A DNA stretch of 64,000 bases from Microvelia longipes (GCA_018340805.1 JACMZG010001913.1:10237590-10301589); one strand, 5' to 3'. Shown: positions 24,301-36,215, numbered from the stretch's first letter. Numbers and translations: made by a program. Notes: generated by a model not told the origin, from the letters alone.

Positions 24301-25680
24301 TTTGGCCGATTGAGTTTGTCAAACATTTTCATCTAAAAGTGGTGAATCTAGTCTTTAAATTTCATTTTGATGATGATCGCCGTTTTGAAATACTGAATTT
24401 AAAAGTTTAACACTTTGACGGCCTATAATAATTATAATGATAATTTACTTATTATAACTTTAATATTTTAATGTTTTCATTTCGCCTACGAATTATAGTA
24501 TAGATAGCATATAATCAAATATAACTAGTGGTCAAAAATCGATAGCTATTTAATTTTACATTGCAAGTTATTAGCGAAAATGGTTGTGATACTTAAAATT
24601 AGTTATACCACCTTAAGACTGAAATAAATCAATCCTGAGCTTCGAGCCATTATGACATTCCACATACAAGCGAAGCGAGTTCTAAGTCATAACTCTCTAG
24701 ACTTTAGAACTCTACTTTATTCTGAAGCCGATCATAGAGAGACGGAAGAAATGATATTTAAGTGGTGTTAGTAAGTGATCCTTTTGCTATAACCTTCTAG
24801 AGAAGGCAAGTTTTACTCTATTTACTATAACGTTTGTGGAGTCAGTAAGTTTCCCGAAGTGTCCCTCTACACATTTGTGGGGTCATTAACTTTCTTTATC
24901 TCTTTTATTCAAGATCTTTTGTTATATTACTATAGAGGTGTGTTTCCATATTCTTGTTAGTGACGTCACTGCAGGGCGTAGTCTGGTTGATAAGGAAAGC
25001 AATGTTGTGACGTAGTTGTTCCAACTCCAAGGAGGGTAACTTTGAGTGGCAGCCCTTTCAATTAAACCTTCAACACTCTGGAAATTTCCTCTTAGCTCCA
25101 TTATTTAGCATTTCTTCTATTTTTAAAGCAGACGTTTTAATCTCCTTTTTGAATTATAATAAACATGGTAAAATATCCTTATTAAAAGTTAAATTAAATG
25201 TAAAGATGGTTTGATCTTTTTACAAAAAAAAAACTTGTTTCAATTTAACAGATTTTCATTGTGTTTTTGCTTAAGCAATTTTCCACCATTCCGCTCCTGG
25301 AAAAGTGCTTGAAAAATGCTCCTGTTGTTATTAATTTCACAGACTTGTTTTGTGCATATTGAAACAATATGATAAAAGAGTTTTCTTTTGAGGACAATTC
25401 CATTTTATTCACTTTCAAAAGGTATGCAAGAAAAGTATTGTATAAGCTCTAAAAATTTAAAACCGAGATTTGTTTTAGAATTTTTTAGTTTTATGTGTTT
25501 ATAAACAGGGTTTCTTTCAAAGGGGGTTCAGGGGTAATACTCCCCCCTCCCCAGAGCAACCGCTACCCCCCTCGCGGCAGAGCAAGTAAAATGTAACCCT
25601 TCTCTGTGGTAAAAAATATCCCCCTAGTAGTAAAAATATGTCTCTTGCCAAACAAAAACCTGTTATCATCAGAATTTTAA
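24300..25680. other. AT-rich stretch
   Basis: No gene recognised. A C-rich patch at 25540-25570 has no assigned function. Confidence 0.4.
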
Positions 25681-25689
25681 TTTATACTA

Positions 25690-25875
25690 TCTTTATTTTG
25701 GTAACTATTACCCAAATATGATTATTTTATTACTACTTTTGGTAACTATTACCCAAATATGATAATTTTGTACTATTTTTGGTAACTATTACCTAAATAT
25801 AGTAATTTCGTTACTACTTTTGGTAACTATTACCCAAATATGGTTATTTTATTACTACTTTTGGTAACTTTAAAA
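25690..25875. repeat. 41-bp tandem repeat, about 4 copies
   Basis: GGTAACTATTACCCAAATAT recurs at 25700, 25741, 25781 and 25822, with a partial copy at 25863. GGTAACTATTACC is nearly palindromic. Confidence 0.9.
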
Positions 25876-26215
25876 GTTTATGTTATAGGGTATCGTAGTA
25901 TTACCGTTAAGAAACCGTATTGAATCCTAAGAAATTTTATACTAATAGCATTATGTTCGGGTAAATTTGATCAGGGGGAAATATATCATTGATTTTTGAT
26001 AAAAATATATTTTTTCTGCGGTTTTGAAGAAAATTGTATGATATATGTCAAACAATAGCGTGAAGAAAAATTACCCAAATATTATCAATTTTTTAGGATT
26101 TAATGCAATTTCTAAACAGTAATACTACGTTATTTTATAACTTACATTTTTAAAGTGCTATAAGTAGTAACAAATAGTTACTATATTTGGGCAATAGTTA
26201 CTAAAATAAAATTAA
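25850..26215. repeat. Inverted-repeat element
   Basis: TATAGGG..GTAGTATTACC..TTTTAGGATT-type blocks appear in both orientations around a centre near 26040, and TACCCAAATAT closes the right end as its complement ATATTTGGG. Related sequence lies at 27240-27345 and 50220-50335 (CAAACAATAGCGTGA, AAATTTGATACC). Confidence 0.5.
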
Positions 26216-26329
26216 TAAATTTGAACTCGCAATAATCAGTTTATTTGAGGTAACTAGGAGAGCCATTTTCAAAAGTCTTGGACCATGTTTTCTCATACTT
26301 GAAATTTGGTATAACCTTACCAAATGCGT

Positions 26330-27030
26330 ACAAGTGTAAAAGTGTACAAGTATGTAGTAGACAAGTATGTACAAGTACAATAATACAAGTATAAGTATAT
26401 AAGTACAGTAAAAGTATAAGTATAAGTACAATATAAGTACAAGTAAAAGTAAAATATAAGCAAAAGTACAAGTATAAGTCAAGTATAAGTAAAATATAGT
26501 ACAAGCAAGTAAAAGTACAAGTACAAGTATACATACATATACAAGTACAGTATAAGTAGAAATAGAAGTAAAAGTACAAGTATGAGTACAAGTATAAGTA
26601 TATGTATAAGTACATGTATAAGTACAAGTATAAGTACAAGTATAAGTACAAGTATAAGTACAAGTAAAAGGTACAAGTAGTATTAAGTATAAGTAGAAAT
26701 ATAAGTACAAGTAAAAGTATAAGTAACGCCTCCGTGGCCGAGTTCGTTAAGGCGTTAATCTTTACACTGACCTTTGACACCCACGGAGGTCTGAGGTTCG
26801 CATCCCAGGTTACACTCTCAGTTTATATAAGATTATTGTTTAGATAAATTATCGCCAGCTTTAGAATGCTCTTTAAGCGTAACGGTTGCTACTACCACCC
26901 GAGGTGGTTCCCGCAGGGGTTATCCCTGATGAGCCGCAAGGCTCTAAACGGGCATTATTATTATTATTATAAGTATAAGTACAAGTATAAGTACATGTAT
27001 AAGTACAAGTATAAATACAAGTATAAGTTA
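26330..27030. repeat. (AAGTAC/AAGTAT)n satellite
   Basis: About 450 bases of degenerate hexanucleotide repeat, interrupted by a SINE1 at 26726-26970. Frames of 65-179 residues on the minus strand (Tyr/Leu/Thr/Cys only) are the repeat read in three frames and are not genes. Confidence 0.9.
26726..26970 (+). mobile_element. SINE1 inside the hexanucleotide satellite
   Basis: A full copy: CGCCTCCGTGGCCGAG, a B-box-like GGTTCGCATCC, CCCGAGGTGGTTCCCGCAGG, CCCTGATGAGCCGCAAGG and an (ATT)n tail. AAGTATAAGTA flanks both sides, but in this satellite such a match is expected by chance. The satellite predates the insertion. Confidence 0.92.
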
Positions 27031-27489
27031 AGGGGAACCCCTTTATGTAATAAATAAATATACTAATACAAGTTTTATTTTAATACGGCTAGTATTAAAA
27101 CGGTTTTAATTAGATCACTAATTTAAAGTAGCATCAGGCGAGGTCAATGTCTGGATGGGTTACCTATTGCAATAAACTGTTGTTTTTACTGACTGAGGGC
27201 GAGCGAATCGAAGGTTAATTAACCTCCGGTTCAGGGCTTAATTAAATATTCAAACAATAGCGTGATCAAATTTACACAAACATAAAGATATTAGTATCAA
27301 ATTTCTTAGGATTCAATGCAGTTTCTAAGCGGCATCCTATAACATATAACTCGTCTGCAAAACCTTGTTATTGTTACGATTTTGATGATTTTTTTCAAAT
27401 AAAAAAGGAACAGGAGAACATTAATTGCATTAGAGCCAGTATTGAGTGCTTTAAAAATTATGTTGTAGAATAGAAATCATTTAGCTCTT

Positions 27490-27660
27490 AAAAAATTTTG
27501 GCGCGGAGGTCCGCATGCCGGGTGGATTTAATTTGGAATGCGTGTTTTCGTGCTTAAAAATCAATTTCTTGCTTAAGGTTCCGGTTTGTGCTTTATAACT
27601 AAGCACTCCATTATCAAGCATTACTTGTTACTCATTTTTTCTGTATTTTTCGAAGATAAT
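27490..27660 (+). mobile_element. Family F foldback fragment
   Basis: TTTTGGCGCGGAGGTCCGCATG..GGAATGCGTGTTTTCGTGCTT, then GTTCCGGTTTGTGCTTTA and CTCATTTTTTCTGTATTTTTCG, match one arm of the 35-kb foldback with several deletions. Confidence 0.7.
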
Positions 27661-27884
27661 AATAATTTAATTCGCCACCCCAAAAAAACATAAGGACCTT
27701 TTTCGCGGTGGAAAATATTTTTATGGAATGTTGCCCATTTTTCTTTAAATTTTGCTGTCTCAGCAAACCGATTTAATGACGCTACAACAGCCATGTATTC
27801 AATAGAGTTCGGGTCCTTCTTCCCAATTTTGTTCTAAGTTCAAGAAATATCCGTTAATTGAAGAAATATTTATCCGTTTGATCG

Positions 27885-27887
<3 letters not shown>

Positions 27888-27921
<34 letters not shown>

Positions 27922-27937
27922 TATATATATATACACA
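27888..27937. repeat. (TA)n tract
   Basis: About 50 bases of alternating TA. Confidence 0.9.
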
Positions 27938-28194
27938 TTTATTTATATAGGTTGATATATATTTTTTTTGTTTGGTTTTGGACCGTATGCATGAATATTC
28001 CTAGAATTACAAGCGAAATAGAGTCATTAAGTAATCAATTTCTTGATTTGTCGCTTCTCGTCTATATCTATATTCTGTCTTTAAAATTATATTTTAAATT
28101 GTACAAAATTACTGTACTTAAATATTAAAATGCTTTATATATAACAACGTGCTAACAGCCGAAAGCAATTTATTAATTACGCCTTTAACTCACT

Positions 28195-28310
28195 CTTGGT
28201 GAAGGTTACAATGATGTTACACAGAGCCCCTGAGTGCCCCAAAATAATGTTTCAGGCCTCTCAATATATTGAGATATGGCCTCTCTAGTAATACATCTCT
28301 ATAGTTGAAA
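28195..28310. mobile_element. Family B MITE, one end only
   Basis: ACACAGAGCCCCTGAGTGCC, TTTCAGGCCTCTCAATATAT and CTCTCTAGTAATACATCTCTATAG are the right-hand blocks of family B. The other half is absent. Confidence 0.75.
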
Positions 28311-29404
28311 CAATTAATATTATTTCTGAATTTCTATTAAGTGAGTGTGAGAGAGTGTGTTTCTAAATAAACAATTAATGGAGTCCTTGTGTCTCTAGGT
28401 TATATTTATCATGGAAAACATATGTGTATTGTTTTTAAGTCTAAGGGTAGTTTTGAAGGGGTTCTATCCGGGTGATAAGATAAGGGGGGTGCGGTAAGTG
28501 CTGCGCTCTATCTACCGGCGTGTGTACTAAGAATTGCCCCTTCCCTGTCATGGCCGCGGGGAGTGGTCCCCCACCAGCTTAAAAACTTCAGTAGTTAGTC
28601 ATCTACCCATCTGACCGGTGTATGCTATCTCGGATCCCAATTTTTCATTTAATTTTCTACATAAAGGAATCCCCGTTTATAACAGCCTACCGCAAAACAT
28701 ATTTTCGCTTTTGTTAAATCTTTTAATCGTTTAAAATCGTTGAATATTTGTACAAATTTTTATACTCGTTATTACTTAAATAATTTAAAATCCTACTTTA
28801 CGTTGTTTTGTTTACACGATTTAGTTAAGTTTTTGAGTTGTGTTTTTATTATAATTGGTAATTTGTGTTAATATTTAATAAATAAAAAGTGCCGAGAATA
28901 TCCGATCGAAAGAACGAATCATTTATTTTTTCTTAAAAATTTATGCTGTGTTAAATTTTTGTTTTTTCTTTGGTGATACATAAAATCAGCCAACCTGATT
29001 TGCTTCTTTTATCCGACCGAGGTTAGTTAGCTTTTTACTTTTTGTTTGTATGTTTTAAGGAAGTTATAACAAGTTTTTATTTAACGTTAGAATTATTTAT
29101 TGTCATTACAATTAGTCGCTAGGGCAGCTACCAGAGTGGCATCTGTTATGAGACCAAGCGTCAAGATAAGGTTTTATTTAGTTGCTTAAGCTAAGATTCT
29201 AAGCCGGTTTTAATTTCAAACTGTTAACTAGACGTTATTAGTGGCATTTGCCACTAGTGGCACGTTACAATTAGTTTATTGTTAGGAGAATATTGACAGC
29301 TGTGTACATCAAAAGCTATGTTCGTGTGTTTCCTTTCATGAGTAATGTCTATGTTAAGTGTGTTCCAATAAAGAACATGATTATTAAACATATTAAATCG
29401 ATTA
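28311..29404. other. AT-rich stretch
   Basis: No gene. GTGGCATTTGCCACTAGTGGCAC near 29240 is a small double palindrome. Confidence 0.4.
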
Positions 29405-29644
29405 CAGTGAACCTCGCAACTTTTCCTTATCACATCGTATTAGCTACGCTCATCCTCCATACTTCGGACTCGCTTCGCTCGTCCTCATATTATAATTTAA
29501 TTCCTTTCATCCCCCGCGGTCACCCATTGAGGCACTGACCACGCTTGATACTACTTAACTTTTATGAACCATAGTTATTATACTATTCGTATTAAAACAA
29601 AACTTTGTGTACTTATTTATTACGTAAAGGTATATTATAGTTGT

Positions 29645-29893
29645 GCCGCCTCCGTGGCCGAGGTCGTTAAGGCGTTAGTCTTTACACTGACCTTTGAAAG
29701 CCACGGAGGCCTGGGGTTCGCATCCCAGGTTACGTTCTCAGTTTATAGAAGATTATTGTTTAGATATATTATCGCCAACTTTAGAATTCACTTTGAGCTT
29801 AACGGTTGCTACTACCACCCGAGGAGGTTCCCGCAGGGGTTATCCCTGATGAGCCGCAAGGCTCTAAACGGGCATTATTATTATTATTATTAT
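29645..29893 (+). mobile_element. SINE1 with perfect target duplication
   Basis: The best copy in the window. A 14-bp direct repeat TATATTATAGTTGT lies at 29631-29644 and 29894-29907. The A-box-like TGGCCGAGGTCG starts near 29655 and the B-box-like GGTTCGCATCC is at 29715-29725. The tail is (TTA)n. A perfect duplication implies a recent insertion. Confidence 0.95.
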
Positions 29894-30005
29894 TATATTA
29901 TAGTTGTACCGAATTCAAACTCAATTGAATTATTTTCAAATTTTTTACAATTTAAAAAAACGTGCACAAGTCATTTAATAAAAATTAAAGTTATGCTGAT
30001 AATGG

Positions 30006-30323
30006 CATTTTGATATTATTACTAGAGGGGCCCTATTGGTTGCATTTTGAAACATCGAAAAAATAACCTGACTACATTCGACTTTTAATATAATCAAATA
30101 AACAGAACAAATTACAGTAACATATATTAAAGAACGGTTAAAATACTCATTAAAACACAGATAATGTGCGGGAAGCCAAAAACAAATGATTTATTATAAC
30201 ATAACTAACTTTTGACGAAGGTTTTAATGAGGTTACACAGAGCCCCTGAGAGCCCGAAAAGATGTTTCAGGCCTTTTAAAGTATTATGATATGCTATGGC
30301 CCCCTCTAGAATATATCTCTATG
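30006..30323. mobile_element. Family B MITE, intact
   Basis: 318 bp. The left end is CATTTTGATATTATTACTAG and the right end CTAGAATATATCTCTATG. It lies in a family A copy where other copies read GATAATGA; the flanks are GATAATGG (29998-30005) and GTTAATGA (30324-30331), each one or two changes from that 8-bp target. This copy serves as the reference for the LINE-split one at 11-18 kb. Confidence 0.88.
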
Positions 30324-30622
30324 GTTAATGAGATAAAATTTAACGCATATGTTAGTCTTATAGATGCGTGCTAAATCTCAATCCGATAGCAACATTTCTT
30401 CGACATAAAGACGAATAATGACGTCATAAAAAATATGTTCTGTGTAAGCTACGATTATTACACACACACACATTCACTCATGCAGACAGACAACTTTGTG
30501 AAAACCACTGAGGAGGCCATAAAAACACTTTAAACGGATAATGCCGGTGACATCCCGGTTTCGGATTTTGTTGTATACACAATACTTTTCCTATATACCT
30601 ACGTTATAATTGAGGAAAAGTA

Positions 30623-30900
30623 AAAAGTCGGGTACGAGGAACCTCGGAACTTTTACTCATTTTATCGGATTCTTTACACGTATCCTCTACACTTCGCACT
30701 CGCTTCGTTCGTTCTCATATTATGACAACGCTTTTGATTTTTTAAGGCGGTTTATGAGGTCATATGTTTTATTTTTTTGGTTGGCACAACTAGTCTTAAG
30801 GATCTGAGGGTCTTAAGAGTTACAATGATAACACTCAAACAGACAGATAACTTTGTAAATCACTCAGAAAGTCTTTAAAACATCCGCGCGGATACAAGAG
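30623..30900 (-). mobile_element. Family A element, internally deleted
   Basis: AGTCGGGTACGAGGAACCTC, TTTTACTCATTTTATCGG, CTCGCTTCGTTCGTTCTC, then a jump to GATAACACTCAAACAGACAG and the closing block CACTCAGAAAGTCTTTAAAAC. It abuts the previous family A copy. The middle is missing. Confidence 0.65.
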
Positions 30901-31384
30901 AGGGCAAAGGGGGCGATCCCCCCCCCCCCCAAGATCCAAAACATGGAGGAAAAATTAAAGAAAATTAAAGTAGCTCAGGCGGCGTCGGTTATTTTTTTAA
31001 TAAATTTAGAAAAAAAATAATTAAAAAAGAACATTTTCTTAAGCTCGTTTCGCTCGCACATAATTTTTTAATAATTAATTTAAAAAATCTGCTATTTTGT
31101 ATTGTTAGGTCCGAAAATATTTAATTAATTAACTTCTACCGCTATGGGACTCAAAAAAGAAAGGTTATACACTTATTCCTGTTACAAGGTACGCCAAAAT
31201 TTAGCTCGATGGTAAATGGCTCCCTTAGCTGGAGTTTTGGGAACCCCTGACGTAAATTTTTTTGACATGATGCTATTTAAATTATTCAACTTTAGTGTTT
31301 AGTAGGGCTAAGGGGTTGATCGACTCCGCAAGGAGTTTCACATCTTGCTATCCATGTCGGAAATAAGTCGATCTGTAGCCACTA

Positions 31385-31640
31385 CGCGGCCTTGCCCCCT
31401 CAGAGATGCTTCAGCCGAGGGCCTCCTTGTGGCCTCATCGTGGCCACGTTGTTTTGTATTATTTGTTGTTTTATTATTATTTTTTGTTGGTTTTTTGCCA
31501 TGTATTTAGCGAATTATCGCCGCCTTGCTATGGCCTTTTCAAGTCCACACAATCGTTGTTTTAGTATTAATTTTTACATGGCATTGTGCCATGTATCTAG
31601 CGAATTTCCATCGCTCGATATGGCCCTTTGGGGCATATAG
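31385..31640. repeat. Diverged relative of the 3.7-kb GC island
   Basis: Contains GTGGCCTCATCGTGGCCAC, TTTAGCGAATTATCGCC, ACATGGCATTGTGCCATGT and TAGCGAATTTCC, matching in opposite orientation the blocks at 3.72-3.84 kb (ACATGGCAAAATGCCATGT, AAAATTCGCTAGG, GTGGCCGCGAAGCGGCCAC). Open frames here are accidental. Confidence 0.6.
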
Positions 31641-31830
31641 ACGTTTATATACGTACAATGAGATGTGTGTAGTGTTGAAAAATTATCTTTCACCCACTGT
31701 ATACAAAAGGAAAACTTTAATTTTAATAGCTGATAACGTCATAATTAAGTTATTTGCCAATAACGCTACTTAGAACGGTCCGATTGAGCAGAAACCGGTT
31801 CCAATCGTTCTAGAATGCCTGCAACTATAA

Positions 31831-31977
31831 GAAGACCTTCCAGGCGCTTTGCGAACCTGCTTAGCTCGCCGTCGTTCCGTGGAAGCCTTTTTTGTCCTGA
31901 GGGTGGAACAAGAGAATATTGAACCAACAATTCTGAACCTAACAGATATCGCAGAAGTCATTAACCTAGACGAATAA
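31831..31977 (+). CDS. Possible terminal exon
   Basis: A 48-codon frame without a Met start, ending at a TAA embedded in GAATAAATA, so an AATAAA signal overlaps the stop. It reads through SVEAFFVLRVEQENIEPTIL and ends AEVINLDE, a balanced composition unlike the surrounding low-complexity frames. An acceptor-like CTATAAG precedes it but lacks a pyrimidine tract. I do not recognise a family. It may be chance or a decayed gene piece. Confidence 0.2.
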   Translation, partial: EDLPGALRTCLARRRSVEAFFVLRVEQENIEPTILNLTDIAEVINLDE

Positions 31978-32651
31978 ATATAAACAACATTATATAATAT
32001 ATATTATCCAACGTTTGTGTCACTAGGGATGCTCTAATTCAGCTGAAACAGGTCTCAATCTATTTAGCTTGCCGTCAACTTGACGAAGCCGAGTCATGCA
32101 AATGGTGATTTGCTTGCAGAGGTGAAGCCGATGTAATTGCTGATAGAAGTCGGCAATGTTCCCTTTGCTGCATAGTAGCATATACTTATATGCTTTTATC
32201 TACTTACGGCTGAAAAATAAACATAAGAATATTATTCTTTAAAATGTTATGTTTAATTTTTATTGGTTACAGTAAAAAATTAAGATAACAATAACTTATT
32301 GAATTAAGATAATAAACAAGTAGAAAAAGGGTTTTAATTACTTGCTACAAGATTTTAGAGGGAGCAAATATTGCTTTAATGTCGTTGCAACACTCACAAT
32401 ATCAGGTTGAGTTGGTCTTGTAATTTGTCAATATTAACAATATTTCTATGTTAATCTTTTAGGGGGTTTTAGGACATTATCCCGCAATAATGCGGAAAAG
32501 TTTGTCAATCTGTTAAAGATTTAGCACGCATGCGGTTGCATATAGGAGCAATGTATATGTCAATTTTCATCTCATTATGAAAATCTCATTTTCATCTCGG
32601 CGTCAGGTAAATTATTATCAAATGACTTGTGCACGATTTAAAAAAAATCAT

Positions 32652-32858
32652 AATGAAGATTTAGGTCTTCCGGTGGTGGCCGCGTCAATGTAGATGAAGA
32701 ATCCGACGTTTCGCTTCCACTGTGGGAGGTATTTTCAGGGATGTAGGACATCATGGAATGCTCTACAAAACTGAACAGATGCCTCCCACAGTGGAAGCGA
32801 AACGTCGGATTCTTCATCTACATTGACGCGGTCACCACCAGAAGACCTAAATCTTCAT
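32652..32858. repeat. Foldback (near-perfect palindrome)
   Basis: Arms of ~80 bases: ATGAAGATTTAGGTCTTCCG, GACGTTTCGCTTCCACTGTG and GGAGG on the left, with complements on the right (GCCTCCCACAGTGGAAGCG, AGACCTAAATCTTCAT). The spacer is ~47 bases. Confidence 0.9.
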
Positions 32859-33052
32859 GACAATAACCCGCGGAAGCCTACGCAGTTTAATTAAAAATCA
32901 TAATAATTGTTAAAATTCGTTACAAATATATTTCTTTACGTAAAAACCAAGCATTCATTTTTAAATATGCTTTATTTAATTTTTATTATAATATCTTTAT
33001 ATAATATATAATAATTGTGTTGTAAAGAGAAAAAATCTTTTTATAGAACAAC

Positions 33053-33459
<407 letters not shown>

Positions 33460-34061
33460 TAGTAAACAGATATATACGTGTGTAGATTAACAAGTAATAT
33501 GTTAGAATAAAGTTTCGTTCTTTACGTAAGCTTGGAAACTTTCTAGTAAACACGCTGTCTATATTTGCTGATGCATTTCATTAATTACATTTTAGTTTTC
33601 TTTCTTAGCTTGCTATGTATCATATCTGTTTTAATTACACTGGAATAAAAGCTAAGTTCCTTTATTGAAAAAAGAGCTTATTTGTGGGAATTGAGCCTTT
33701 TTTTGTACACTCTTACATTTCGTGTCTTTTGTTTGGTAAGTTGTTCGTCTTAAATTTAGTTCTTTGTTCTTTATAAATGTGGTTTGGTTTAATTTTTATT
33801 CGTATTTCCATGCTCTGCTATTTGCAAGCATTTATAGTTTAATTCTATTAAAACCATATACTTCTTGCGATATACACTAAGCTAGTCACATACTTGAATT
33901 TCAATTTAGTTTTATATATTCTATTTTCATTCATACTTACTTTTTAGCGAATTTCCTTTGGAAATTCGGCTAATGGGATAGGCGTCATGGCGGAATTCGA
34001 ACCTCGGACCACGACACAAATCCGTTTCAGAGGTCCCTAATGACAAAAAAATACGTTTCGC

Positions 34062-34065
<4 letters not shown>

Positions 34066-34107
<42 letters not shown>

Positions 34108-34172
34108 ATATATTATATATATTATATATATAATATTATATGTATATATAAACATATATATGTAATATATAT
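34066..34172. repeat. (TA)n microsatellite
   Basis: TA repeats with AATA interruptions. Confidence 0.9.
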
Positions 34173-34359
34173 GTATTTCTAGACACTTTCTTGTAAACAC
34201 TCTATCTTTCGAACGGATTAATATTTTTTAACCAAACTCGGTACAAAAATCAACATTTGGGAGGACACGAACCCTATTGAAAACCAGGTTTTTGTGACGT
34301 CATTAACCCGGTTTGCTGATCAGCGAAATTTTCAAAAAATCAGCAAAATTCAGGGTTAA

Positions 34360-34760
34360 TATTTTTTTAACGCGAAAAAGGTCAAATATTTATGTTTTTT
34401 GAGACGCTGAATCGAATGAAACGGTCCGAAGTCGATACGACCACTCTAAGTGACCTAAAAAAATCGAAAAAACCATTGTAAATTACCGTAAACCAAAATT
34501 TAGGTCGATAAAAAATAAATTTCGAGTAGGGTGTCGTTTCTATGTAATTTTGGGCGCTGAATCGAATGAAACCGGTCCGAAGACGATACGACTACTTTAA
34601 GTTACCAAAAAGTCGAAAAAAAAACAAAAAATATAGAAAAACCAACATTACGGTCGTTGATATTAAATTTCGAGTAGGGTGTTTTTTTTGTTTTTGGGCC
34701 TCTGAGTTGAATGGCAGTGGTCCGGAGTCAATACGACCAACTCAAACTCAAGGTACCTGG
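34360..34760. repeat. Tandem repeat, three diverged ~160-bp units
   Basis: GCTGAATCGAATGAAACGGT or close variants recur near 34407, 34557 and 34697. Each is followed by CCGAAGTCGATACGACC, and TTTCGAGTAGGGTGT lies between units. Confidence 0.75.
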
Positions 34761-34970
34761 GTTCACATCCTGGAAGGGTCGATAATTTTTATCGTTTTTT
34801 TTACCAAATATAAGTTTACAACTAGAAAATAATTCTGGCGCGGTGGTCCGCATGTCGGCGAATTTCCTTTGGATGTGAAAACTCAAACCCAGAGTACCTG
34901 GTTCAAATCCTAGTAGGGACAATAATTTTTTTATCGTTTTTTTACCTAATATAAGTTACAACTAGAAAAT
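34760..34970. repeat. 140-bp duplication bearing a family F end
   Basis: AAAATAATTCTGGCGCGGTG occurs at ~34827 and again at ~34967. Each is preceded by ATATAAGTTTACAACTAG-like text and a CAAATCCTAGTAGGGAC-like block. The first has only the terminal 45 bases of family F; the second runs into the full foldback. Confidence 0.75.
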
Positions 34971-35673
34971 AATTCTGGCGCGTGGTCCGCATGTCGGCGA
35001 ATTTCCTTTGGATGCGTGTTTCCGTGCTTTTTACATTATATAAGTTTTCAACTACTAAATAAATAATTCCGGCGCGCGTGTCCGCTGTCGGGCGAATTTC
35101 ATTTATTATGCGTGTTTCCGTGCTAAACAACCCATTCTTGCTTATGCAAGAACCATGCCCATTGCGTGTTCCGGTTCATGCTTTAGAACCTAAGCAGTTA
35201 CTCAATTGTCAAGCACTGCTCGTAACTCATTTTGTCTGTATTTTTCAAAGGAAATGCGCTAAATCCTTTAAAGATAACTGACTAAGCTTAAAGATAAGTA
35301 ACTATGCTTTAAACTAGTGCAAATAATAGAGCGTACTTCTAATTTTAGAGGCATAGTTTTGTGTACAACCAACTGGATAATTTGCGCATTTCCTTTGAAA
35401 ATACAGACAAATGAGTTACGAGCAGTGCTTGACAATTGAGTAACTGCTTAGGTTCTAAAGCATGAACCGGAACCACGCAATGGGCATGGTTCTTGCATAA
35501 GCAAGAAATGGGTTGTTTAGCACGGAAACACGCATAATAAATGAAATTCGCCCGACAGCGGACCACCGCGCCGGAAATTATTTATTTAGTAGTGAAAACT
35601 TATATAATGTAAAAAGCACGAAACACGCATCCAAAGGAAATTCGCCCGACATGCGGACCACCGCGCCAGAATT
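34971..35673. mobile_element. Foldback element, family F, complete
   Basis: Inverted arms of ~290 bases (34971-35258 and 35384-35673) around a 125-base spacer. Each arm carries the terminus twice: AATTCTGGCGCG..GTCCGCATG at the tip and again ATTCCGGCGCG at ~35060, mirrored at ~35575. The arms match closely enough that copy correction or recent origin is likely. Frames of 60-73 residues in both directions are arm sequence. No transposase is present. Confidence 0.9.
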
Positions 35674-35684
35674 TTTATTTATAA

Positions 35685-36215
35685 GGTAGGTATAGCGGCA
35701 AATTATTATGTGTTTGCAAAAAATATCCGAAACCCTGGATGTCACCTGAATTATCCTTTAAGGTGTTTTTTTTGTTTTTAAGGCCTTCTAAGTGGTTTTC
35801 ACAAAGTTTGAAATTTGGCTCGCATGTGACTATGTATAAGACTAACAAATGTGCCAAGTTTCATCTCATTATCAGCATTAGTTCAATTTTTATTAAATGA
35901 CTTGTGTACGTTTTTAAAAAGTATTGTAAAAATTAGAAAATGGTCCAATTGAGTTGAAATTTAGTAAAAATGTATACCTTTACATAATAAATATGTACAC
36001 CAAGTTTCGTTTCAATACGATAAGCATACCTATGATTTTTGTTGGATCATAAAACTTAAGTAGCATTGAGCGTAGTCTGTGCTGTATGGGTGACTGCTGA
36101 GAATGATACGAATGCATTTACTATCTGAGGACGAGGGTGGATGAGCGTAGAGAGTCCGTTGTAACCGAGGAAAAATTCAGAGGTACACCATACCCAATTT
36201 TTTATTGTATTGCGA
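35685..36215 (+). mobile_element. Family A element, left end missing
   Basis: It starts at TTGCAAAAAATATCCGAAACC, continues through GTGTATAAG-type body blocks and ends GAGGAAAAATTCAGAGGTAC..CATACCCAATTTTTT. There is an internal deletion between the CATTTACTATCTGAGG block and GGATGAGCGTAG. Confidence 0.75.

Larger units (their letters stand above)
29405..30622 (-). mobile_element. Family A element with two nested insertions
   Basis: The plus strand starts with CCTCGCAACTTTTCCTTATC, CTACGCTCATCC and CTCGCTTCGCTCGTCC, runs through the usual body, and ends at 30580-30622 with CTTTTCCTATATACCTACG..GAGGAAAAGTAA. SINE1 at 29645-29893 and a family B MITE at 30006-30323 interrupt it. Removing both leaves ~650 bp, close to other copies. 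The frame 29564-30013 spans host repeat and SINE and is not a gene. Confidence 0.85.

Noticed and set aside
26201..26780. Three long minus-strand frames rich in Tyr, Leu, Thr and Cys
   Set aside because: They are the AAGTAC/AAGTAT hexamer read in all three frames; no start context, domain or composition of a protein.
29645..29735. Possible functional tRNA-Ser/Leu gene
   Set aside because: A- and B-box-like sequences are present, but the fold is disrupted, the unit continues into a conserved body and tail, and it is repeated with target duplications: a SINE.
29564..30013. 149-residue plus frame
   Set aside because: Spans family A, the SINE1 insertion and family A again, including an (ATT)n tail read as poly-Tyr.
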